Source of the DNA: Deltaproteobacteria bacterium
Lineage (GTDB): Bacteria; Myxococcota_A; UBA9042; PHBI01
Assembly: GCA_006226565.1 (NCBI GenBank)
Contig: SBGO01000509.1
Location: forward strand, 1 to 48,747
Reading direction: 5' to 3'
Length of the DNA stretch: 48,747 bases
The position numbers and the translations under genes are program-made. Under the pieces are notes generated by a model. That model did not search any database. It worked only from the letters and a program-made list of their open reading frames with translations, and had not been told where the DNA came from. Each line of letters starts with the position of its first letter. The stretch's first letter is position 1. Positions 30,567 through 37,254 of this stretch are shown piece by piece.

Positions 30567-31163
30567 ATGAGCAACGGCAACGCCATGAAGAAAGCACGCG
30601 GTACCCGGAGCGATCTCGTCATGCTGCTCGTCGGCCAGGCGGGCATGCTCCTCGCGTATGGCCTGTTCCTGGCCGAGATCGCCCTCGGCAGCGGGCCGTC
30701 CGCGCCGCTCCCCATCATCCTGCTCTCGGGCCTCCCCATCGCGGCCGGCATCGGGCTCAACCACGTCTCGCCGCCGGGGCTCTCCCGCGCCGTCATCGCG
30801 GGCTGGATTGCGCTCCTCGCGCCGCTCGTGACGGTCTGGATCTACGCCTCCGTGCGGCCGTCCTTCGGTGACGCGACCTCCGCCGCGACCGCCGTCGACG
30901 TCCTGCTCGTGCTGAACCTCCTGGCCGGACTCCTCGGCGCCTGGGGCCTCGCCCGCTCCGAGGAGCGGACCTCGATGCACCTCGCGGCCGCCGGGCTGTG
31001 GGCCCTCGGGGCGCTCCTGGCGATCGTCACGATGCTCGCCGGGCACACCACCCTCCTGGTCATCGCCTCCTTCGCGGCGACCCTCCTCGGACAGGGTCTC
31101 ACCGTCGTGGCGCTCCGCCGCGAGGACGGCTACAGCCTGGCTAGCGCCGCGCTCGCGAGCTGA
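30567..31163 (+). CDS. Six-helix membrane protein of unknown function
   Basis: 198 residues, 3 nt after malG and 2 nt before the next gene, so clearly part of the importer operon. Hydrophobic segments lie near residues 18-41, 47-68, 74-97, 108-130, 139-159 and 162-184, giving about six membrane helices with short loops. There are no conserved charged or catalytic motifs and I do not recognise the family. Its position suggests a role linked to the importer, for example a stabilising or regulatory subunit, but this is inference. Confidence 0.88.
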   Translation: MSNGNAMKKARGTRSDLVMLLVGQAGMLLAYGLFLAEIALGSGPSAPLPIILLSGLPIAAGIGLNHVSPPGLSRAVIAGWIALLAPLVTVWIYASVRPSFGDATSAATAVDVLLVLNLLAGLLGAWGLARSEERTSMHLAAAGLWALGALLAIVTMLAGHTTLLVIASFAATLLGQGLTVVALRREDGYSLASAALAS

Positions 31164-31165
31164 CC

Positions 31166-31795
31166 ATGGGGGGGAAGCTCGTCCCGAAGGTCATCCTCGA
31201 AGGCACCCGCCTGACGTTCAAGACGGACACGGCCTTCGCCCTCAACGAGCACCCCCGCGTCGTCGGCCCCCGGAAGTACCGCTACCACTCGCCGGTCATC
31301 TCGGCCGAGTGGTGCGGCTTCACGAACTACCCGTGGGGTCGCGGGCTCATCAACTTCCGGCCCGATGAGGCCTTCAAGGCGATGGAGGCCTACGCGACCT
31401 GGGCGCGGCTGTTCGAGCTCCAGCGCTACTACTCCTGGATCATCGACCGCTTCCACCTCTCGGCGAAGGCCTACCAGCACCACGAGCACGGCATCGACTA
31501 CGACTTCTCCGAGCTCGAGGCGCGGCTCCACGCCCTGAACTTCCGCGTCGTGCTGCTGACCCGCCGCCCCGAGACCTTCGAGACCGCCCGCACCGAGCGC
31601 CTCAAGGTGAGCGGCAACCCGGCACAGTACGACGACCTCTCGCTCTTCATCGAGGAGCAGGAGCGCCTCCGCGACGTGGTCCGGGCCTCGCGCCTCGAGC
31701 ACCTCGAGCTCGACGTCTCGGCCCTCACGCCCGACGTGGCCGCCGACCGCATCGCCGACTGGCTCGAGAGTACCGGCGGCCTCTACCTGGACTGA
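31166..31795 (+). CDS. Thymidylate-kinase-like P-loop protein with a degenerate Walker A
   Basis: 209 residues. VILEGTRLTFKTDTAFAL sits where a dTMP kinase has its P-loop, but the glycine before the Lys is Phe, giving GTRLTFKT instead of GxxGxGKS/T. IIDRFHLSAKAYQ matches the dTMP kinase block DRY-x-x-S-x-AYQ. The C-terminal part has the expected VVLLTRRPETFETARTER lid-like segment and LEHLELDVSALTPD strand. It is probably a nucleotide- or sugar-nucleotide-binding relative that may have lost or altered phosphoryl transfer. It is the last gene of the importer operon (2-nt spacing). Its stop codon lies inside the first unit of the tandem array that follows. Confidence 0.85.
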   Translation: MGGKLVPKVILEGTRLTFKTDTAFALNEHPRVVGPRKYRYHSPVISAEWCGFTNYPWGRGLINFRPDEAFKAMEAYATWARLFELQRYYSWIIDRFHLSAKAYQHHEHGIDYDFSELEARLHALNFRVVLLTRRPETFETARTERLKVSGNPAQYDDLSLFIEEQERLRDVVRASRLEHLELDVSALTPDVAADRIADWLESTGGLYLD

Positions 31796-32173
31796 CCGGA
31801 CGTCGCCTGAACCGACCGGACGACGCCTGAACCGACCGGACGACGCCGACTGACCGGACGTCGCCTGGACTGACCGGACGTCGACGGACGGACTGGGGGG
31901 ACGTCGTCCGCACGGACGGACCGGACGTCGCCCACCCGCCTGGACTGACCGGACGTCGCACGGACGGACCGGGGGACGCCGACTGACCGGACGTCGCCTG
32001 GACTGACCGGACGTCGCAGACCGGACGTCGCCTGGACTGACCGGACGTCGCCTGGACTGACCGGACGTCGCACGGACGGACCGGGGGACGCCTACCTGGA
32101 CTGACCGGACGTCGCCTGGACGGACCGGACGTCGCCTGGACGGACCGGACGTCGCGGACTGACCGGACGTCGC
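31787..32173. repeat. Tandem array, unit CTGGACTGACCGGACGTCGC (20 bp)
   Basis: About 18 units, of which 14 contain the exact core ACCGGACGTCG. Some units are 18 or 14 bp and a few are degenerate (ACCGGACGACG, or ACCGGGGGACG). A 42-nt block at 31939-31980 recurs exactly at 32051-32092, 112 bp away, so the array has grown by nested duplication. It begins inside the end of the thymidylate-kinase-like gene: the codons for its last Leu, Asp and stop are part of unit 1. A 27-nt stretch starting at 31783 recurs at 32092. In reverse complement the core shares GACGTCCGG with the array at 841-1077. Confidence 0.92.
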
Positions 32174-32174
32174 A

Positions 32175-32198
32175 CGCTACCGCCGAGCTACGGTAGCG
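32175..32198 (+). terminator. Hairpin after the importer operon and array
   Basis: CGCTACCG (32175-32182) pairs with CGGTAGCG (32191-32198) around an 8-nt loop. It could end the importer transcript. There is no T run, so a classical intrinsic terminator is not certain. Confidence 0.4.
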
Positions 32199-32361
32199 CG
32201 ACCGTCTCGCCCCTCGCCCTGCGATCGGCGACCGACGCGCGCTCACCCGCTGCCTGTCGACGTCGCCGCGACGTCCGGACACCCCGGAGGCCTGTGGTGC
32301 GCGGCCGCGCGACCGGCCCCCCCTCGCGTGGCTCTGTGATGAGTGACGCTCCCTCACGGGG

Positions 32362-32378
32362 TGGCACGGAAGCTGCTA
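32362..32378 (+). promoter_or_regulatory. Candidate sigma-54 (-24/-12) promoter
   Basis: TGGCACGGAAGCTGCT fits the RpoN consensus TGGCACG-N4-TTGCW with one mismatch (CTGC for TTGC). The invariant GG (32363-32364) and GC (32375-32376) are separated by exactly 10 nt. It stands about 70 bp before the start of the secreted protein gene at 32447. The repeat array and hairpin upstream lie in the range where enhancer-binding proteins act. A sigma-70-like TATTTT overlaps at 32377-32382. Confidence 0.5.
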
Positions 32379-32446
32379 TTTTGTTGCGCGTCGTCACCCC
32401 GGAAAAGGAAGCCGGCGACGACGCTACCACCAGCCTGGAGATCCAC

Positions 32447-33532
32447 ATGCATCCCACACGCATGGCCACCGCCGTGCTCGTCGGCCTTTGTGCGGCGAGC
32501 TTCTCATCCACCGCCCTCGCCGCGCCGGACACGCGCACCACGGTGTCGAGCTTCTTCTCCGTCACCATCTGCGGAGCCGTCGCCACCAACGCCGGGGTCA
32601 ACGTCGGCGCCAAGATCGACGCCGACCTCGACGGTGAGGCCGGCGTCGGGGTCGACGCCTACGGCAACGGGCTCGACGGCGACGGCCTGGCCAAGGTCGC
32701 CATCGACGGCTCAGCCACCGCCTCCGGCCAGGTCGACGTCCGCATCACCGCCTGCTTCGACCTCGTCAAGCTCGCCGAGTTCCTCGAGCAGCAAGGCCCG
32801 AGCAGCGAGGCCGAGGCCGCCATCGTCCAGGCCTTCCAGAGCTTCGACCCGATCGAGCTCCGGACGAAGCTCCTCAAGGCGGCGCACCTCGTCGGCCTCG
32901 ACCCGCAGCGCCTCATGCGCCTCCTCGACAAGGCCCCCGCCGCCGTCGACCAGCTCAGCGAGCGCCTCTCCAGCGGCAACCCCGTCGACATCATCCGCTC
33001 GGTCGACACCATCGAGCAGCTCGCCGCCGACGCCCCGCTCCCGGCCGCGACCCGCCAGCGCCTGAGCCAGAGCTACGAGGCGCTGACCAGCCACCTCCAG
33101 GGCGCCCTCGACCTCGTCGAGAACATCGCCTCGATCTGCAGCGACGACAGCCTCTCCAGCGACGTCAAGATGGTCCTCGGCGAGTTCTGCCGCCCCCTCG
33201 AGCTCGTCGACGAGGCGCAGGCCCTCAAGGACGCGGTGCTGCTCATCCCCCTCGTCAAGGACGGCGTCTCCGCGGCCAACACGGCTATCGGGAAGGTCCA
33301 GGACACCGTCGACGACCTCGCCGTCGTCGCCAACGCCATCCGCACCGTCGCCGTCGACACCTGGAACTTCCTCTCCGGCGCCGTGATGACCGCCATCAAC
33401 GGCATCCGCGGCGTCGCGGACTCGACCTGGAGCTTCCTGGTGAACACCGTCAACAGCGGCATCCAGGGCATCAAGAGCGTCGTCGACCGCATCAAGAACC
33501 TCGTGGACGACGTCCTCAGCGCCCTGCCCTGA
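32447..33532 (+). CDS. Secreted protein of unknown function
   Basis: 361 residues from ATG 32447, with TGGAG 6 nt upstream; the frame is open further upstream without support. Residues 1-26 are a signal peptide ending TALAA. Residues 27-100 are Gly/Asp/Val-rich and likely beta (VNVGAKIDADLDGEAGVGVD). From about 105 onwards the protein is predicted to be nearly all helix with regular Ile/Val/Leu spacing. It ends in VNSGIQGIKSVVDRIKNLVD, which looks like coiled coil or amphipathic helix. Four Cys could form two disulphides. I do not recognise the family. A sigma-54-like promoter and the 31787 array lie upstream. Confidence 0.85.
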   Translation: MHPTRMATAVLVGLCAASFSSTALAAPDTRTTVSSFFSVTICGAVATNAGVNVGAKIDADLDGEAGVGVDAYGNGLDGDGLAKVAIDGSATASGQVDVRITACFDLVKLAEFLEQQGPSSEAEAAIVQAFQSFDPIELRTKLLKAAHLVGLDPQRLMRLLDKAPAAVDQLSERLSSGNPVDIIRSVDTIEQLAADAPLPAATRQRLSQSYEALTSHLQGALDLVENIASICSDDSLSSDVKMVLGEFCRPLELVDEAQALKDAVLLIPLVKDGVSAANTAIGKVQDTVDDLAVVANAIRTVAVDTWNFLSGAVMTAINGIRGVADSTWSFLVNTVNSGIQGIKSVVDRIKNLVDDVLSALP

Positions 33533-33578
33533 CGACTCCGCGGCGCCTGCCGCCGACCACGCACCACGTTGACCCACC

Positions 33579-33608
33579 CGCGCCCCGACGGTCCGCCGCC
33601 GGGGCGCG
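33579..33608. terminator. GC-rich hairpin between convergent genes
   Basis: CGCGCCCCG (33579-33587) and CGGGGCGCG (33600-33608) form a 9-bp stem with a 12-nt loop between the ends of the secreted protein gene and the AGE-family gene. It could stop transcription from both sides. No T run. Confidence 0.45.
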
Positions 33609-33617
33609 CGCGTCTCC

Positions 33618-35210
33618 TCAGTACAGGTCGCGGAACTTCACCGTCACCTCGGTTAGCTCGCGACCGCCGAGCGTGAAGCTCTCCCCCGCCTCGCGCGCGA
33701 CCACGCGCCCGTCGAAGGTGTACGGCTTGGCGATGAACGTGTCGACGTCGGCCGCCGGCACCGCGAAGTGGAGCTCCACCTCGCCGTCGCCGTAGTACTG
33801 CCCGAGGATGCTCATCACCAGCGCGTGCTCGCTCGAGTGGAAGGCGCTCTTCCACTGGTTGCACTTGGCGTTGTCGGTCGCCGGCCAGCTCCAGACCGGC
33901 GAGCCGTCGCGCTTGATCCCGGGGATGATCTCACCGATGTCGTAGACCTGGTCGACATAGTCCGTCAGCCAGTGGCCGGCCGTCTGCCCGAGGGTCTCGG
34001 TGTAGCGGTGGTCGATGAGGTCGAGCGTCGCCGCGACCTGGTCCTCCTCGGCGTAGATCCACCAGTCGCTCCCGTACTCGACCGCCGTGGCGCTGGTCGG
34101 GCGCTTCGACCAGCGCCCGTTGTCGGCGTCGAACGCCCGGTCGACGAGCGTGTAGACGTTGTCGAAGACGAGGTCGTGGAACGGGTGGTCGGGCAGGCGC
34201 TTGTCCACCTGGAGCACCATCCAATAGCTCTTGAGGGTGTGCCCCCAATCGACGTGCTTGGTGCCGTACTGCCCCTTGTTCGTCGAGACGCCCCAGAAGA
34301 TGCCGTCCTGCCAGAAGTCGTCGATCATCACCTGGACGAGCGTCTTCAGGCCGTCGAGGAAGCGCTTGCGCGCGGCCTCGGTCGACATCACGGGCTGCGC
34401 GAGGAGCATGAAGGCGTTGACCGGGTCGAGCTGGGCCACGAGCTCCCAGCCGCCGTCGCTCTCGACGTCGACCTCCGTCGTCATGTCGTCCGCCAGCGCG
34501 TCGCGCACGCGCCCGTTCTCGGCGTCCCAGTACTTCGCCGGGTCGAAGAGCCAGCCGCGCGCCGCCTCGAGCTCGCTCTCGAGGGCCGGATCCCGCGTCA
34601 CGAAGAAGAGCGCCGCCAGCCCGGTCATGCAGTACGACAGGTCCTGCGCCGTCCGGACCGAGCCCGACGCGCCGCCGTCGGCGGTCAGGATCTCGCGGCA
34701 GCCGCCCTTGGTGCGGTCGATGGCGTGGGCGCGGAGCCAGTCGGCGCCGGCCTGGGCGTGCTCGAGGAGGCTCCGCTCGCCGGTCAGGAGGTAGCCCAGC
34801 GCGTAGCCCAGGATCTGCCGCGAGATCATCCGCGGCCGCCGCTCGCTCGGGCTCAGCACCCGCCCGTCCATCCCGCGATAGGTCGGGAAGTTCCCGACCG
34901 GCGTGCCGAGCGCCTCCGCGGTCGCCCAATAGGGCGCGATGTCGTCCACGTAGTGGGTGATCCAGCGGTCACCGTCGAGCGCCTCCGGGACCTCCGCCGG
35001 CGGCGCCACCGGGAAGTACACCTCGTCGCCGGCCGTCGAGGCGGTGTCGGCCCCGTCGGCGGTGTCGTCCGGGCTGACGTCCGCGGCGTCCGTCGCGACG
35101 GTGTCGTCACCCGCCGCGCCGTCGTCTCCGCACGCGGCGGAGAGGAAGGTCGTCAGCGTCACGGCCCCGACCAGAGCCAGGGTGTTCAACAGGGGCCATC
35201 GTTCCCGCAT
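33618..35210 (-). CDS. AGE-family (N-acylglucosamine 2-epimerase-like) lipoprotein
   Basis: 530 residues from ATG 35210, preceded by GGAGG 5 nt upstream. The lipobox FLSAAC (Cys near 27) is followed by an Asp/Thr/Ala linker to about residue 62. The rest reads as an (alpha/alpha)6 barrel of the AGE/cellobiose-epimerase kind: RRPRMISRQILGYALGYLLT, ARGWLFDPAKYWDAENGRVR, KHVDWGHTLKSYWMVLQVDK with a barrel His, and WKSAFHSSEHALVMSILGQY near the end. Family members epimerise or isomerise sugars such as mannose, glucosamine or cellobiose, but a secreted lipid-anchored form is unusual. It is divergent from the GH13 amylase gene 119 bp away. The substrate is unknown. Confidence 0.88.
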   Translation of the reverse strand: MRERWPLLNTLALVGAVTLTTFLSAACGDDGAAGDDTVATDAADVSPDDTADGADTASTAGDEVYFPVAPPAEVPEALDGDRWITHYVDDIAPYWATAEALGTPVGNFPTYRGMDGRVLSPSERRPRMISRQILGYALGYLLTGERSLLEHAQAGADWLRAHAIDRTKGGCREILTADGGASGSVRTAQDLSYCMTGLAALFFVTRDPALESELEAARGWLFDPAKYWDAENGRVRDALADDMTTEVDVESDGGWELVAQLDPVNAFMLLAQPVMSTEAARKRFLDGLKTLVQVMIDDFWQDGIFWGVSTNKGQYGTKHVDWGHTLKSYWMVLQVDKRLPDHPFHDLVFDNVYTLVDRAFDADNGRWSKRPTSATAVEYGSDWWIYAEEDQVAATLDLIDHRYTETLGQTAGHWLTDYVDQVYDIGEIIPGIKRDGSPVWSWPATDNAKCNQWKSAFHSSEHALVMSILGQYYGDGEVELHFAVPAADVDTFIAKPYTFDGRVVAREAGESFTLGGRELTEVTVKFRDLY

Positions 35211-35329
35211 CGTCGCCTCCATCGAGGTTGCGTCCCTCGAAGCCGCGAGACACGATGCCCCTGTCGCGGGCCCACCGCAACGAGAAGATCCCGACGCGAA
35301 CGGGCTCCGCGCCATCTCGGAGGGGACAG

Positions 35330-37153
35330 ATGAGCGTTTGTGGGGACGAACCGCAGGTCGGTCGCAGCCACGCGACCCGGTCGCTTGCATCCACCGCCCG
35401 CGCCGTGGCCTGGTCCACCGGCCTGGCCGCGGCCCTGGCCTTCGCCGGCTGCAAGGGCGAGCCGCCGCAGAAGCCGGCTCAGCCGGAGCCACCGGCCGAG
35501 ACCGCGGCCCCGGCGCCGGCCGAAGACGTGGCGCCCGCGACGACCGCGCCGGTCGACGTCGGGACACCGGCTCCAGCCCCCGAGGACGCCGCAGCCGCGC
35601 CCGCGGACGACAACGCGACGACCGCGCCCGCCGAGGAGCACGCCTGGTGGCGCGGCGCGGTCTTCTACGAGATCTTCGTCCGGAGCTTCAACGACTCCGA
35701 CGGCGACGGGATCGGCGACCTCCAGGGGCTCATCGACAAGCTCGACTACCTCAACGACGGCGACCCCAACGGCGGCGACGACCTCGGCGTGGACGCCATC
35801 TGGCTCATGCCCATCAACGCCTCGCCGAGCTACCACGGCTACGACGTCACCGACTACCAGGCGGTGAACCCCGACTACGGGACCCTCGAGACCTACGACA
35901 AGCTCATCGAGGAGGCCCACAAGCGCGGGATCCGCGTCATCACCGACTTCGTCCTCAACCACAGCTCGAGCCAGCACCCGTGGTTCCTCGACGCCAAGAG
36001 CGGCCCCGACGCGGCCAAGCGCGCCTGGTACAGCTGGCGCGACACGCCCCCCGAGGGGTGGAAGCGCCCGTGGGACGGCGCGTCGGTCTGGTACAAGAGC
36101 GGCGACAGCTACTACTACGCGCTCTTCTGGAGCGAGATGCCCGACCTCAACCTCGGCAACCCCGAGGTCGAGAAGGCGATGACGGACGCCGCGCGCTTCT
36201 GGCTGAAGCGTGGCCAGGACGGCTTCCGCGTCGACGCCGTGCGGCACCTCTTCGAGAGCCCCGAGGGCAAGCTCGCCGATTACGAGGCGAACCACCCGTT
36301 CCTCGGGCGCTTCCGCAAGGTCCTCGACGCCGAGTACCCCAAGGCGATGATGGTCGCCGAGGCCTGGAGCGGCGCGGAGGACCAGGTCGCCTACTACGGG
36401 GACGGCGACGAGTTCCACCTCGGCTTCTCCTTCGAGACCGCGGACAAGCTGAAGGCCGCCGTGAAGGACGGCGTCCGCTCCGAGCTCAACCAGCTCCTCG
36501 ACAAGGTCCCGACCGTCTTCGCGAAGGATCCCGGCTTCGAGGCGCCCTTCCTCACCAACCACGACATGCCGCGCATCATGCGCCAGCTCGACGGCGACGC
36601 CGCCGGCATGCGCCTCGCCGCGGCGCTCCTGATGGCCTGGGAGGGCACGCCCTTCGTCTACTACGGCGAGGAGATCGGGATGCAGGGCGGCGCCGGCGGC
36701 GGCGACGAGAACAAGCGGACCATCATGCGCTGGAACCAGGAGGGCCCGGGCTTCGGCTTCACGACCGGCACCCCGTGGTACGCCGTCCCCGACGAGGCCC
36801 CGAAGACCGCCGTCGCCGCGCAGAACGACGACGAGGGCTCGCTCCTCAAGCTCTACCGGCGCCTCATCGCGCTGCGCCACGGCAGCCCCGCGCTCAAGTG
36901 GGGCGCGCTGCGCCGCGTCGAGGTCGACGGCAGCAAGGGCGCGGTCGCCTTCCTGCGCGAGGCGCCCGCGCAGCGCGTGCTGGTGGTCGTAAACCTCGAC
37001 CGCGAGCCCAGCGAGGCCTTCGACGCCCCCGTGACCGGCACGCCCAAGGTCCTCTTCTCCGAAGGGCTGACCGGACCACTCGCCACCCGCGCCGGCGCCC
37101 TCACCATCCCGCCCCTCGGGGCCCGCGGCTTCGCCTTCATCGAGCTCAAGTAG
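35330..37153 (+). CDS. GH13 alpha-amylase-type lipoprotein
   Basis: 607 residues from ATG 35330, which has GGAGGGG upstream. The lipobox LAFAGC (Cys 41) precedes a Pro/Ala/Glu linker to about residue 103. The GH13 regions are intact: DFVLNH (206-211), GFRVDAVRH with nucleophile D302, VAEAW with acid/base E344 and TNHDMPR (409-415). The opening AVFYEIFVRSFNDSDGDGIG and the YYGEEIGMQGG block point to oligo-alpha-glucosidase, neopullulanase or amylase-like subfamilies. It should cut alpha-1,4-glucans at the cell surface, feeding the importer encoded at 25452. The linker matches that of the MalE-like protein. Two REP-like hairpins follow directly after the stop codon. Confidence 0.94.
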   Translation: MSVCGDEPQVGRSHATRSLASTARAVAWSTGLAAALAFAGCKGEPPQKPAQPEPPAETAAPAPAEDVAPATTAPVDVGTPAPAPEDAAAAPADDNATTAPAEEHAWWRGAVFYEIFVRSFNDSDGDGIGDLQGLIDKLDYLNDGDPNGGDDLGVDAIWLMPINASPSYHGYDVTDYQAVNPDYGTLETYDKLIEEAHKRGIRVITDFVLNHSSSQHPWFLDAKSGPDAAKRAWYSWRDTPPEGWKRPWDGASVWYKSGDSYYYALFWSEMPDLNLGNPEVEKAMTDAARFWLKRGQDGFRVDAVRHLFESPEGKLADYEANHPFLGRFRKVLDAEYPKAMMVAEAWSGAEDQVAYYGDGDEFHLGFSFETADKLKAAVKDGVRSELNQLLDKVPTVFAKDPGFEAPFLTNHDMPRIMRQLDGDAAGMRLAAALLMAWEGTPFVYYGEEIGMQGGAGGGDENKRTIMRWNQEGPGFGFTTGTPWYAVPDEAPKTAVAAQNDDEGSLLKLYRRLIALRHGSPALKWGALRRVEVDGSKGAVAFLREAPAQRVLVVVNLDREPSEAFDAPVTGTPKVLFSEGLTGPLATRAGALTIPPLGARGFAFIELK

Positions 37154-37196
37154 AAAATGTGAAGTCACGGGATCAGACCCCATGACTTCACATTTT
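37154..37196. repeat. REP-like hairpin 1 (AAAATGTGA...TCACATTTT)
   Basis: A 43-nt palindrome starting 1 nt after the amylase stop codon. AAAATGTGAAGTCA (37154-37167) pairs with TGACTTCACATTTT (37183-37196), and GGG pairs with CCC near the top. Two C/A oppositions on the plus strand become G-T wobbles on the minus strand, so pairing is best on the minus strand. A T run ends the right arm (37193-37197), so it may also act as a terminator for the amylase gene. Confidence 0.85.
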
Positions 37197-37211
37197 TCGA
37201 CCCACGCGCAG

Positions 37212-37254
37212 AAAATGTGAGAAGGCGGGGTCAGACCCCGCCTTCTCACATTTT
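37212..37254. repeat. REP-like hairpin 2 (perfect 21-bp stem)
   Basis: AAAATGTGAGAAGGCGGGG at 37212-37230 continues with TC, then one central A (37233) and the exact complement to 37254, giving 21 paired bases on each side. It shares the outer AAAATGTGA and inner GGGTCAGACCC-type blocks with hairpin 1 but differs in the middle of the stem, where both sides change together. It ends where the stop codon of the convergent Cys-rich protein gene begins. It probably serves as a bidirectional terminator. Confidence 0.88.

Noticed and set aside
31787-32173. CRISPR array or clustered terminators
   Set aside because: Units are contiguous 18-20 bp direct repeats without unique spacers, and the units are not strong hairpins.
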